A stretch of 64,000 nt of DNA from Aquatica leii. Its lineage: Eukaryota > Arthropoda > Insecta > Coleoptera > Lampyridae. Below, one piece after another: positions 1 through 10,797 of the stretch. The notes under the pieces were generated by a model. That model made no database searches, was not told the DNA's origin, and saw nothing but the letters and a program-made list of their open reading frames with translations. A program made the translations under genes and the position numbers. The stretch is from assembly GCA_035610365.1 (NCBI GenBank), contig CM069435.1, forward strand, positions 18,899,123 through 18,963,122, read 5' to 3'. How positions within the stretch are numbered: the stretch's first letter is position 1; each line of letters starts with the position of its first letter.

Positions 1-1759
1 AACTAACAACGGATAAATTTTTAAGATTATTGGGTATTATGTTATACAAGTGTGCAATACCGTAAGTAAAAGAATTTTTGAAAATTTCTAGATTATGAGT
101 TGGTATGGATAGGAGCTTTCTATTTCTTATATTAATATTATGAACATCTGTCCTATAGCGTATTTTGTAGTACAAGTAGGGGGGAGATGCAGAAGTTATT
201 ATTTTATGAAAGAAACATGCCAGATGTAGACTTCGCCGATCAGCCATGCACAACCAGCCAGCCCATTTTAACGCATGCGAGACGCGTTCATATTTACGGA
301 TACCGTAGATAAACCTTAAACAGACGTTTTGTACTTTTTGAATGCGATTAATATCCACAGTCGTTAAACATTTATGGTACAATACATCACAAAAATTAAA
401 GTTAGATAAAATTAAGGAATCGCACAATAATAATTTAAGCTTTTGATTTAAAACATTTTTATGGGCAAATAAAATCTTATATGTGGAAAAAGATTTTTGA
501 ATTAACTTTGTAATGTGTTTAGTAAACCGTAAATCTGAATCTAGATAGACACCTAGATTTTTATGAAATTTAACAACAGGTAGAGTATCGTTGTTAATTC
601 GGATAGCTAATTTGTCGTGGACAAAATCCCGATGGCGTCGACTACCAAAAATCATGACTGCTGATTTAGTAGGATTTATAATTAAGTTATGATTACTGGA
701 ATTGTTAATGAGGCGCGACAGATCGGAGTTAATTAATTTAATATTGTAATCCACTTCTAAAGGCGGAAATGACCGGTAAATCTGTGTATCATCAGCATAC
801 ATATGAAAACCACAGTGTTTCAAACCCTTACAAAGAAAGGAAGTGTAGATAGAATATAAAGTAGGACCTAGAATTGAACCCTGAGGAACTCCAGATTTAA
901 CAACTTGCGGCAATGATAATTGATTGTTCATAAATACATATTGTAAACGATCTTTTAAATAAGATGACATTAGTGAGATGGCACTATCACTGAGACCTAC
1001 ATAATGTAAAATTGACAATAGGAGTTTATGATTAATAGCGTCAAAAGCTTTGGAATAGTCGAGCATTACTAATGCCGTCACCTTGCCAGAATCTATTGCG
1101 CGAAAGATCTCATCAGTGACATCAGTTAATGCTGTGGCACAACCGTATCCCGCTCGAAACCCTGACTGTTTGAGTGGAAGTACATTAAATTTAGTTAAGT
1201 GGCTGTTCAACTGGGTGATAAGGATTTTTTCAAATATTTTGGAAAAGGTCGGAAGGATACTGATAGGACGAAGATCACCACAATCTAATGGATTATTGTT
1301 TTTTGGTAAAGGAATTATCTTAGAATGTTTCCAATTATTGGGAAAATAAGATTCGTTTATGCAGCAGTTAAAAATATGACGAAGAAAGTGAGTTAGTAAA
1401 AGACAACATAGACGAATCATCTGAATGCTTAACCCATCTACACCCACTGAACGTGATGACATTTTGAAAATTACCTTGTCAATATCATCTTCTGAAATTG
1501 CTTTAAATATTAAAAAATCATTAATTTTTGACACACTATTAGAGTTGTAATAATTCAAGAGATCCAAATTGGGCTCCGAATTATTCTGTAAGGAAGAAAA
1601 GAAACGGTTGATATTGTTTAGATTATTTAGATAATTAGGAATTTCCGGCTGTTTTTTATAGTGTATGCCTAAGGTTTTTAGTTGTTTCCATATATTTTTA
1701 GGACGTTGTTCTTGTGATAAGCTATTCAAAAATGCTTTTTTTTCATGTTTAATAGATAA
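1..1759 (-). CDS. 5'-truncated LINE ORF2, reverse transcriptase, open to window edge
   Basis: The minus-strand frame (codons in register with 2-4) has no stop from 1759 to base 1, about 586 codons; a TAA at 1760-1762 bounds it upstream. Seen: a linker before the RT, then the RT core with a DYSKAFD box near 1065, GVPQGSILGP near 885, the catalytic YADD at about 787-801, and a thumb region. This is the jockey/CR1-like type of non-LTR reverse transcriptase, which would copy element RNA at a nicked target. The apurinic-type endonuclease expected upstream is absent, so the copy is 5'-truncated, the usual outcome of incomplete reverse transcription. The 3' end lies outside the window. The unbroken frame implies recent insertion. 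The exact clade is an inference from motifs. Confidence 0.88.
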
Positions 1760-2574
1760 TTATTGTTAGCGAATGCGATGGACAATCATTCGTAACAATA
1801 CCAGAAAGTCAATCGTTTATCCGCAAAAACTAAAAAAACAGTAGACTGCATTTTAAATATTTTCGTGTGTAAATAAAAGCTCCATATTGAAACAGCGCAT
1901 TATAAACTTTATTAAAGCTATTTTTTGGTCACATTTTAATATTACATACGAGTAACCTCCTGTTTCTGTTAAGTTTTAATCACATTTTAAGTAGTTATTC
2001 CTTCAATTTCTCTTTCTAGTCAAAATGTCGAAGACAGACAATTATAATAAATGCTAACACTCTTAAAAAAGTTTATTAACAGTGGAATGATTTTGTGTCA
2101 AGAAAGATATATGCTGCATTTTCTTTTTATACAAAATATTTATGTGCATTAACAAACGGGTATAATCTTTGTAAGAATGAACAAATCAAACTGAATGTGT
2201 CATTGAATGTTCACACGTTGAGATGATCCAGTTTAAGTTTAAATCCAATTTAAAGACGCACAAAAGTACGTAAGCATCATCATCTTCTAGAAAGAACAAT
2301 AACTACAACAATGCAGTCTTTTAAGAAGGGGTTGTTACAAGACAATTTAGTTTGATTCGGTAAGCAGGTCGCAAGTCTCGGTGTGCTAATCTTGTAATAA
2401 ATTAAAAAGGTGCTAAAATAAGTCAATAATATATACTATAGTTTTTATATGTTGTTGTAATATGTCCACATTATTTTCTTTACTTAACACAGATATCTTA
2501 CACGTGGAAATTAATTTTGATATGCGTCTTGGTTGGTCTTAGGACAGATCGCGTTTTTATTATTAGTTTGGCGC
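1760..2574. other. AT-rich non-coding stretch
   Basis: No coding frame, terminal repeat or RNA gene was recognised here. It flanks the truncated 5' end of the LINE and runs up to the MITE target site. Confidence 0.5.
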
Positions 2575-2582
2575 TGATCGTT

Positions 2583-2871
2583 CAGTGTTGGTTCAGTGTT
2601 GTAAATTATCTATATCAATTCATGTAGATAAATTAATCTAGATCCCGTGTCCCGTAAAATTCCAGTTACAATATGTATGTTTTCCTGCATTCCATAGTAG
2701 TTCTTCAAATGAACTCCATCTATCGTTATTACTACTTAGATTATTTCATCTATTATCTGTTATCTATATAAAGTTTGAATGGTTTATCTATTATCTAATA
2801 CTAGATAATTTTTCAAAGAATAAAAATTATCTATATCTATATAATTTAAAAATTATCTATTTACAACACTG
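2583..2871. mobile_element. hAT-like MITE with perfect 8-bp target duplication
   Basis: The 289-bp segment begins CAGTGTTGG and ends with the inverse CAACACTG. A second copy of the terminal motif, CAGTGTTGTAAAT, starts at 2594 and pairs with the right end. It is flanked on both sides by TGATCGTT (2575-2582 and 2872-2879). An 8-bp duplication with CAGTG-type ends fits the hAT superfamily. The interior is AT-rich with repeated ATCTATTATCT-like words and has no ORF, so it must be mobilised in trans. Confidence 0.8.
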
Positions 2872-2899
2872 TGATCGTTTGTAACCTGGCGACTATGAA

Positions 2900-3745
2900 G
2901 GGTTCATACAATTTGGCCGTGGTATTCAGCAGACAATGGTCTGTAGAACCCTAAGTCGTTGGGAGAAGGTTTTTGCCTAGTAGCACTAAATTGGCTCTTT
3001 TCCGGGAAACCTTGCCGTAGCAATAGCGCTTTTAACAGGAGTGCCAGCTTGTCGGGGTGTTCTCCAGGAACCACCTCTGACATATCTCCATCCAATCACG
3101 ATCTTTTGCTCTCAGGATTACCTTTCTGAATTTTCCCTAACCGCAATGCGCACTCTTTCCTAAGTCTGGGTAAATCCTCGCTACATCAATATATACCTGT
3201 GCTACTTCGGCGATTTTTCTCATCTTGAGCATGCTGATGGCGTCACAAGCTTTTTGATAAACATGTACATGTCTTCTGGAGTATTTTTTTTACCATCGCG
3301 CGATACCCGTTCAAAGGTTTAAATTAGTTTTTTGACGTCCAGCTTGTAAGCTTTCCATCGTGGTTGGCTGCTGCGGTTAACCGAGCGGAACTGACGACAT
3401 ATTTGGAATTGGGTGTATGTATGTTGTTCGTTTCTTTTTTTGTTTATTGTATTTAGATATACTATGACTATGTCGATTTATAGAGTGGGAATTTCTTTTG
3501 GTTTTTGCATTTGCTTCTTACGTGGCCTTCTTTGCCACAGTCGAAGCGTTAGTCCCTCTCGATCAAATGCCTCACAGTTTTTTGCATTTTTGCCTATGGC
3601 CCAGCACCTGCTACATTTCTCACCAAGTCTTCTTTTTAGTATACGGCAAAATGTTATGCCTATCCAGACTCTCTCAGCCTCTAATATTTTGTATTCTATT
3701 GTTTGTTGTTATTGCTGTAGCAATTTGCACCTTGTACTTCTTTAA
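2900..3745 (-). pseudogene. Retroelement relic with zinc knuckles
   Basis: Read on the minus strand, 3510-3640 encodes two degraded CCHC zinc-knuckle motifs. The first keeps CX2C and the final Cys but has Lys in place of His. The second keeps DCGKEGHVRSKC but its first Cys codon is now CGC. Farther down, near 3100, is a stretch resembling the linker between endonuclease and reverse transcriptase of non-LTR elements (FRKVILRAKDRDW). Frames shift repeatedly and the spacing is too short for a whole endonuclease. It is probably a LINE ORF1/ORF2 remnant, less likely an LTR-element gag. Confidence 0.45.
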
Positions 3746-4471
3746 GTGTCTGTTTTTTTATGTGGAGAACCATTCTGCTATATCTTCCTCTTTTTACGTT
3801 TATCTAAACTTTCTCCAGTTCGGACTAAAGGTTTTTTCCAATTGTTTTGGCTTCAGTTTTCATAATTGGTGATGTTTTTATAATTCATTATCCTGAACGT
3901 TAATAGGTTTGACCTGTACACGGAAATGGCTTTGACCTGTACGGAAATGAAATTAGACAATCACAATGGACAACGGTGCCTAATCGCAATTAAACATACA
4001 ACGTATCGTATTATCTGTTAGTCGTAGAAAAATTAATATGTGATGCCAGACTTATGACGTAATGACATCGTTTTAAAAAAAAATGTGCAAATAGCAAAAA
4101 CAATCCGATTCCGTTCAGTTAGTTACAGAAAGATATAGCTTATAGTGGATAAATTATATTGCGAAAACGCCATATTTTTATTATCTGTTTTTTTTAATCC
4201 GTCACTGATTATACGCATGTAAATATCTTATTTTTACTACGCACTTACCCCACTCGGCCTTATTATTAGAGAACGTAAATTCCAAAATAATCAATGGTTT
4301 ATAAATATTCACAAAAATATATAGCGTACGCATATACTTATTGGTTTTATTAATTAATTTATAAAGTTATCGTGAACTATAGCAGATGGCGCTCTCAGCG
4401 GATATTTTTGAAATACCGTGTGCATATTTCTAAGTTCCTAGACTGGCATCACTGATTTTCTTTTTTCTTAG
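3746..4471. other. Upstream region of the zinc-finger gene
   Basis: No ORF was recognised. It ends in a pyrimidine run followed by TTAG at 4468-4471, a good 3' splice site just before the ZAD-encoding exon. The gene therefore probably has an upstream, perhaps non-coding, exon that I cannot place. Confidence 0.4.
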
Positions 4472-4476
4472 GAACG

Positions 4477-5157
4477 ATGTACAAAAACATGCAAATGGGA
4501 GAAAAATTAACAAAGATTTGTCGAATTTGTTTATTAGAAATAGAAACCGAGCAGTATTACTTTTTAAACAACAATAAGTTAATGCTACAATTCAAATTGT
4601 TGAACCTTCTACCAGACATTGTAAGTTTAACTGAATATATTAATATATTCTATTGTGTAACACAAACTTACTTACAGGATCTAAACATTACACCGAACCC
4701 AATTGCTTGTAACAGATGTATGACTGCAATTGAAGAAATATATGAATTTAAGCAACTGTGTATACAAACTGAAACGATTATAAGAAACTTACTACAAGGT
4801 GCAATTAAAGAGGAGTTGCATGTCGATAACATCAAAGTTGAACTTTCAAGCTTGCAAACTGTTAGTGATAACTACTTGGAAATCAATAAAGAAATGCCTA
4901 TATGCATTGAAGAACCTTCAACAACAGAAAGGTATTATTGCTACAATTGCAACTTCAACACTAACAAAAAGACGATTTTGGTTAAACACCTGGTTCTTGA
5001 AAATGTAAAGTTTGAACACACTGTCGGAAAACCATTTAAATGCAATATGTGTGATTATTGCTATGCCACTAAGTTGGATTTAAAAATCCATATGCATAAG
5101 CACACTGGTAAAAAACCGAGGGGTAAACCACTGGTGAAGTTTAGTGTACACCCGTGA
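4477..5157 (+). CDS. ZAD zinc-finger protein, 5' half, disrupted by transposon
   Basis: The N-terminus carries a ZAD (zinc-finger-associated) domain: CRIC near residue 16 and CNRC near residue 80 give the four zinc-binding Cys, followed by the usual EFKQLC helix. ZAD domains dimerise insect nuclear C2H2 proteins. An acidic linker follows, then one degenerate finger (CYNC with an irregular His spacing) and one canonical finger (FKCNMCDY to HMHKHTGKKP). The reading frame then enters the transposon terminal repeat at about 5117 and stops at 5157. The start codon follows an acceptor at 4471. Bases 4621-4677 look like an in-frame intron. The remaining fingers lie at 7142-8044. Without excision or splicing of the insert, the product is a ZAD protein with two fingers. 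Confidence 0.8.
   Translation: MYKNMQMGEKLTKICRICLLEIETEQYYFLNNNKLMLQFKLLNLLPDIVSLTEYINIFYCVTQTYLQDLNITPNPIACNRCMTAIEEIYEFKQLCIQTETIIRNLLQGAIKEELHVDNIKVELSSLQTVSDNYLEINKEMPICIEEPSTTERYYCYNCNFNTNKKTILVKHLVLENVKFEHTVGKPFKCNMCDYCYATKLDLKIHMHKHTGKKPRGKPLVKFSVHP
4621..4677 (+). other. Probable 57-nt phase-0 intron inside the ZAD domain
   Basis: The segment starts GTAAGT and ends TTACTTACAG, lies exactly between codons and has no stop. It can therefore be removed or retained without changing frame. Retained, it adds 19 residues between the two Cys pairs of the ZAD domain. Removal places Asp-Leu-Asn directly after Pro-Asp-Ile, giving a spacing closer to that of known ZAD domains as I recall them. 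RNA evidence is needed. Confidence 0.6.
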
Positions 5158-5194
5158 TGAAGTACTAATGAAGTACATGAATTAGCAGTGAAAT

Positions 5195-5282
5195 ACATGA
5201 AGTATAAGTGAAGTACGTGAAGTATAAGTGAAGTACGTGAAGTATAAGTGAAGTATACGAAGTATAAGTGAAGTACGTGTAA
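5195..5282 (+). repeat. 20-bp minisatellite near left end of transposon
   Basis: About four copies of a 20-bp unit, GAAGTATAAGTGAAGTACGT, in tandem with small changes. It lies about 80 bp inside the left terminal inverted repeat. Confidence 0.85.
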
Positions 5283-6988
5283 TATATGTGAAACACATAA
5301 CGTTTGTATGAACATTTAAACGAAATACTATAAATTTTAGTACTACATTCTCAACAAAAAACTGAGCATATTCATTTTAATGGTTAATTATGAATTTTCA
5401 TAATAACGAATCACATATTTCTTGAATTTTAGATTTCATAAATTTAATATCTACCGGTCAGTGCGGTTTTTCACGAAACGAGAGGATTTTACCAAAGCTT
5501 AAAAAACAGGTTGACTCAATCCTTACAGTTTTTTAATTTCTCTAAATGCAAGATGATCGAAATAAATACCTACTAAATCTGCAAATTTAAAATATTTTGT
5601 AAAGACGTATGTCAGTTTACCTACTAAGAAATATTAATTCTTTTAACAAAAAAAAACAAAATACCTAGCATGAGAAATGCAGTAATTGCACTTGTTATTG
5701 GGGTACAATGAGTAGGTAATTAGGTCTTGATTTTAAATAAAGTTGATAAACAAATGCCGACTCTGAGACACTTGTTACCGCTTGTTATGATTAGATAAAT
5801 AAAAAATTCCGATTCATTCACATGATTCTCTTTTCTTTTATGCTAGGTAATTCAAACTGATTTTACTTTCGGTTACTCAAGCGTTTACTCTTTAGTTCGT
5901 AGTTAAATGATCGCACTGTGCACATGTTGGCTAGTTATCATTTAATTCTTTGCCAGTTTTTATTATCAAAATTATTATAGAGAAAAATGTTACGTTATAG
6001 AATTTTCTGCACAATAAAAGTGGTTGAACATAAAATCACTGCAATCCATTGCTTAACTGTCTGCATTTTCAAAATGGCGACCATTTAAACGCTTTGACCT
6101 TGATTTTCCGGAAAACTGCACGATATAATTATTCATTATGATTCTCATGCAAAAAATTTACAAGAACCATATTCAAGATTTTTCCGAATTTTTTTTAATT
6201 TATAAAAAGTTATAAAAATTTAAAAACTGGTAGCGACGAATAACTTATCTGCTTTCGTTTTAAACAGTCAAATTGCATTGGTTAGGAACAAAACAAATGA
6301 TTACAAATAATTGTTGTTTTGTTTAGTTTGTGATAGTTTCTCTGTAATAATGGTCGATTTTAGTAGAATTGAATATGCTGATACGCATTTAGTATTTAGA
6401 GAAACTGAAAATATTGTAGAAGGGTGCAGAGGATTTACAGGAAAAGATTTTCCATGAGTTGCGGTCATATGACCGTTTGGAGAGTTTTGCACGAGCAACT
6501 ATTACACCCGTGCCATCTGCAAAAGTAGAAGAATTATTATCCGATGATTATCCACCTAGAGTGAACTACTGCCTTTGGTTACTTAGGCGACTTTGTGTCT
6601 AGCTAGTTTTACACAGAACGATACTTTTCACTATCGAAGTGACGTTCATAAGAGAAGGTATTTTTAATAAAGAATTTATTTTAATAGACCCAATATGTCT
6701 AATAGGTAGTGAACAATTCACTATTAATAAAAACTACCCCAACAACATAAACAAGGCTTAAATAAAATTATGAGGCGAGCTATGTAGATGTACTTTGAAA
6801 TCTGTATTTTTAAAAAGCAATAAAAGTAACAACAATATTCTAATTTTATTTTTTTTTAAATTTGATTGTGTTGAAGTTTGATTGTTTATTTCTTTATTTT
6901 ATGACAATACTAATAACATTTTGACAATTTACGTGTATTTATTAAATTCCTTAAAACTTCATAGATGAAATATTATGAATTATTGAAG

Positions 6989-7137
6989 AAGTACCTGAAG
7001 TACTATGAATTATAAGTGAAGAATATGAAGTACTATGAATTATTGGTGAAGTACATGAAGTACCATGAATTATTAGTGAAGTACACGAAGTACTATGAAT
7101 TATTAGTGAAGTAGATGAAGTATTACGAATTAAGATG
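6989..7137 (+). repeat. 30-bp minisatellite near right end of transposon
   Basis: Five copies of a 30-bp unit that starts GAAGTACATGAAGTACTATG and continues to GAATTATTAGT. It shares the GAAGTAC/GTGAAGTA words with the left array and lies in the same, not inverted, orientation. It sits just inside the right terminal repeat. Confidence 0.85.
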
Positions 7138-7141
7138 AAGT

Positions 7142-8044
7142 ATGAAGTATGGTGTACATGATTTCTTCCTGCGGTTAACCCCTCGTAAAAAACCATTTAC
7201 ATGCAATATATGTGATTATTCCTGTACCACCAAGTGGGGTTTAAAACGGCATATGTGTAAACACACTGGTGAAAAACCACTTAAATGCAATATATGTGAT
7301 TACAGCAGTACCACCATGTTGCAGTTGAAAACACATTTGCATAAGCACACTGGTGAAAAACCGTTTAAATGCATTATATGTGATTATGGCGGTACCAGCA
7401 AGTGTAGTTTAAAAAAGCATATGTATAAGCACAGTAGTGAAAAAACATTTAAATGTAATATATGTGATTACTGCAGTATGCACAGGAGTAATTTAGAAAC
7501 ACATATGCAGAAGCACACTGGTGAAAAACCATTTAAATGTAATATATGTGATTACTGCAGTAATCAAAGGAGTAATTTAAAAACACATATGTATAAGCAC
7601 ACTGGTGAAAAACCATTTAAATGCAATATATGTGATTATCGTTGCAGTCGATTGGAACATTTAAAAAGGCATATGAATACGCACACTGGTGAAAAATCAT
7701 TTAAATGCAATATATGTGGTTATTGCTGTACCACCAAGTGGGATTTAAAAATTCACATGTGCAAGCACACTGGTAAAATACTATTTAAATGTAATATATG
7801 TGATTACTGCAGTAACAAAAGGAGTAATTTAAAAACACATATGCATAAGCACACTGGTGAAAAACAATTTAAATGTAATATATGTGATTACTGCACTAAT
7901 CAAAGGAGTAATTTAAAAAAACATATGAATATGCACACTGGTGAAAAACCATTTAAATGCAATATATGTGATTATCGTTGCAGTCGATTGCAACATTTAA
8001 AAAGTCATATAAGTTGGCACAGCAAAATAAATAATACTTATTAA
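7142..8044 (+). CDS. C2H2 zinc-finger array, 3' half of the split ZAD gene
   Basis: The first ~15 codons (MKYGVHDFFLRLTPR) come from the transposon end. Ten canonical C2H2 fingers follow with the CNICDY consensus and TGEKP-type linkers, and a short tail after the last finger. Such arrays bind DNA in the nucleus. Predicted contact residues at helix positions -1, 2, 3 and 6 vary between fingers, for example Q/S/N/T in the fifth and R/E/H/R in the sixth. The last four fingers look like a duplicate of the four before them. The frame joins that of 4477-5117 exactly once the insert is removed. As it stands it could be translated only from its own transposon-derived ATG or after exclusion of the insert. 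Confidence 0.85.
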   Translation: MKYGVHDFFLRLTPRKKPFTCNICDYSCTTKWGLKRHMCKHTGEKPLKCNICDYSSTTMLQLKTHLHKHTGEKPFKCIICDYGGTSKCSLKKHMYKHSSEKTFKCNICDYCSMHRSNLETHMQKHTGEKPFKCNICDYCSNQRSNLKTHMYKHTGEKPFKCNICDYRCSRLEHLKRHMNTHTGEKSFKCNICGYCCTTKWDLKIHMCKHTGKILFKCNICDYCSNKRSNLKTHMHKHTGEKQFKCNICDYCTNQRSNLKKHMNMHTGEKPFKCNICDYRCSRLQHLKSHISWHSKINNTY

Positions 8045-8137
8045 CGTTTTGGTTTTATGGTCAAGGAATACATGGTACATTTAACATAATCTTTTTTACT
8101 ACTATTTTTTGTATATACAACCAACTTATCTACATAC
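8045..8137. other. Zinc-finger gene 3' flank
   Basis: A short AT-rich stretch between the zinc-finger stop codon and the family A retrotransposon. No polyadenylation hexamer is certain here; the 3' end of the gene may have been displaced by the retroelement. Confidence 0.3.
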
Positions 8138-8574
8138 TGTAACGTTTATTATAAACTATCTAATTTATTTATACTAAAATTATGTACACGTTTATTATTA
8201 TTAACTGAACTAATTAAATCTAATGATATTTAATAAAAAAACTTACACTAATTTATATATAGCGCCATCACTGACACGAAGATAAGATAAAGTCCGCGGA
8301 TAACTTCACACACTTGTTTAACACTTATTGTTTACGTTAAAGTCACGTACCAGGTTATTTATCTCACGCGTTAATCATTTCTTTATTTAAACTTTAGTAA
8401 TCTTAACACTGCGGTCTTCGAATTACTGGAAATATCGGACCTCTGATTTGTTTGTACCGCATTTATACATTTTGGAAATCCTCAAATGTTCTATATCTTT
8501 CGGTCTGCGTTCTGGAAATGTTCAAAAACCTCGCGAAGGCTCTCGAAAATGAGAATAACTTCTCGAACGTTTCA
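8138..8574 (-). repeat. 3' LTR of family A copy 1
   Basis: Starts TGTAACG and ends GTTTCA in + orientation (TGAAACG...CGTTACA in element orientation). A purine tract, AAGAAGGGAACAG in element orientation, adjoins it at 8575-8587 as the likely plus-strand primer. It contains the unbroken form of the sequence into which the pogo element jumped in the other LTR (AATTTATATATAGCGCC). Confidence 0.85.
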
Positions 8575-8999
8575 CTGTTCCCTTCTTAGGACTGTTCTGT
8601 CCCAGAACATGATGCGACACCGGTAGAAAGGATCGTGGCGATAGCGGCAACTTTCTTGATTATAAAAGTAACAGTCAATGGACTTTTCCTGGCCCGATAT
8701 TTTTCTTGGTTGGTAACTACAACACTTAAACGCCTGTTTCTCGGAAAACGACCTCCAATATGTTTCGAACTATCCTCCAATTCAGTTGATCTAAGCCACA
8801 CCAAGCTTTGGGTACTGCCTAATTTTTTAACATGGTGGAACTCCATTTCTCTCTTGAGATTCCATAATGTCCACCACAGATTTTCGTATAACTGCTTGTT
8901 ACTTGAGTATTTCTTGGTGACCAGATAGAAAACGAAGCGTCTGTCACCACGTAGTCTTAAAACTTTTCCGACTGCCGGTTGCTGTCTTCGTAGTTCATC

Positions 9000-10500
9000 T
9001 TACTGCCCAAACTTGTTTTTAAATACGACCGCAACCCCTCTGGACATGTCAAGATCCTCGCTCACGCAATGTGCGATGGCGTAATCTTTTTGTGTCTGGA
9101 ACAGGTCTTGTTGTTCCTCGGTGGTAACTCCGAACCTAGCTTTTTCAGACCTTCCGTATAAGTTCATAAACTTCCCGAACTCCATTTCTTTGATTTGATT
9201 CCTGGTTTTGCTGCTTATCACTCTGGTTCGGACCTGAACTTGCGTATTGTGGTTATCGCCAGCAAACGGGGCTAGACGATCGACGTCTTGCTTCTGGGCG
9301 GCTTTCGGATGCGATATATGACGTTATTAATACGCTGCATGACTTCATCGGGGCCCTCCCATTGCCTTTGCAAATTCGGCGATAAACCACGTCTCCTTTG
9401 AGGATTATACAACCAGACCATATCGGCAGGTTGAACCCCACCATGTTGTGCCTTGATGACGTCATATCTAGTCTTCATCCTGTCGCTGGCAATTTGTGTG
9501 TTTTTACGGACCTCTTCATGTACTTCGTCGAGCTTCTTGGTCAGCTTGCTGACGTAATCTTCTCCAACAACTTCTTCTTTCGGTCTTCGTCTAAATTAAA
9601 GGTCGCATGGAAATCGTATTTCGCGAGCGAGCATCACAAAGGATGGTGTTTGGCGTGTGCTTTCGTGAACGAATGATCGGTATCCATTAGGAAAAGGTGC
9701 AAGTACTGATCCCAGTCTCTTTCGTGCTCTGACACTACCTTGGCTAACTTACCCATTGTTCGATTGATCCGCTCAACCATGCCATCAGATTGAGGATAGA
9801 GAGGCGTCGTCTTTTTTTAACTCCCAACAGTCGGCAAACTTCTTGAAACAGCCCAGACTCAAAATTGCGGCCTTAATCGGAGTGTAATTCCAACGGAACT
9901 TCAAACCGACAGAAAAACTATTTTACTAATACGTCTGCGACTGTAGCTGTTTCTTGATTGGGTATGGCGTAAGCCTCGGTCCATTTAGTGAAATAATCCA
10001 TCGCCACCAAGATGTATTTATTTCCCGAATCGGATTCTAGGAACGGCCCTGCGATGTCAATCGCTACTCTTTCCAAAGGGCTTCCATTTCCTGATGCGCA
10101 GACTGTGCACTTACGGCACCATTTCATGACGTTCTCTTTGCAGTTCATCCAGTAGAATCGTTCTCGCACTTTACCCAACGTCTTCTTAATGCCAAAGTGT
10201 CCTCCTGATGTCCCACCGTGGAGATGCTTCAACACTTCTGCCACCCGGCTCTTTGGCACTACCAACTGTAGTCTGTTTCCCGTGTCCTCGACACTTTCTA
10301 GGGATTGCTTAAGAAGACCGTCTTCTACTATCAAAGAGTCCAACTGCGCCCAGTACGCTTTGATATTTCTGCCCAAAGCACTCACTTCTTCCCAGGTCGT
10401 CGGCCGTTTTCTTTCCAGTCCAGGAGTAGTTTCATTTCAGGATCGTTTTCTTGTTCGCGACGTAACTGCTCAGGGTCCCACTCATCATCAACCATAGCAG
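9000..10500 (-). pseudogene. Family A copy 1 integrase relic
   Basis: The frame at 9918-10385 encodes the end of the RNase H-integrase spacer, the HHCC zinc-binding module (HLHGG...HFGIKK, then CRKCTVC) and the start of the catalytic core with the first Asp in AIDIAGPF. Past a stop near 9917 the core continues with the second Asp region (LELHSD) at about 9880, and C-terminal remnants run to about 9000. Integrase inserts the cDNA copy of the element. Stops and shifts make this copy inactive. Upstream RT and RNase H are deleted. Confidence 0.8.
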
Positions 10501-10797
10501 TTCTCCGGAGGCATTCGACTTTTTCAGCACTTTAACTTTAGCCAGCTGGTCTTGGCTGAGGTTTGGCATTTGGTGGTAAGAATGTCTAATAGATGTTGTG
10601 GACACTTCTCGGCGACGTATCTTCGTTCGACTTCACGCATCTCACAATTTGTGATACTGGCGTGCATTGGCTTACCACGGTCTTCTTTTTCAACGTTACA
10701 GGGTCTGAGTTAATGTTTAAGATCCTTACTGGCATCGTGTTCTTGACTCGTACTAAAGTTCTGCCAACGAGTAGTCTCTTTTCAACTAAGCCGCCCT

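Larger units (their letters stand above)
5117..7185. mobile_element. 2.07-kb TIR transposon inserted in the zinc-finger gene
   Basis: The left end reads CGAGGGGTAAACC and the right end, inverted, CGAGGGGTTAACC; similarity continues for about 10 more bases with mismatches. TAAAAAAC lies immediately outside both ends (5109-5116 and 7186-7193), a perfect 8-bp target duplication. Removing the element and one duplicate restores the finger linker in frame. The interior has minisatellite arrays near both ends and no intact transposase. A weak broken frame at 6350-6610 begins MVDFSRIEYAD and recalls the DUF4817-type helix-turn-helix of insect transposons, but this is uncertain. The 8-bp duplication suggests the hAT or P superfamily; the CGAGGGG end is not a form I can assign. 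Confidence 0.85.

Noticed and set aside
1083..1349. 88-codon + strand frame
   Set aside because: Antisense shadow of the intact LINE RT frame.
3413..3872. Two overlapping + strand frames rich in Phe/Cys
   Set aside because: They are antisense to the zinc-knuckle relic.
5195..7137. CRISPR-like arrays
   Set aside because: The repeats are contiguous minisatellites without unique spacers, and the sequence is animal.
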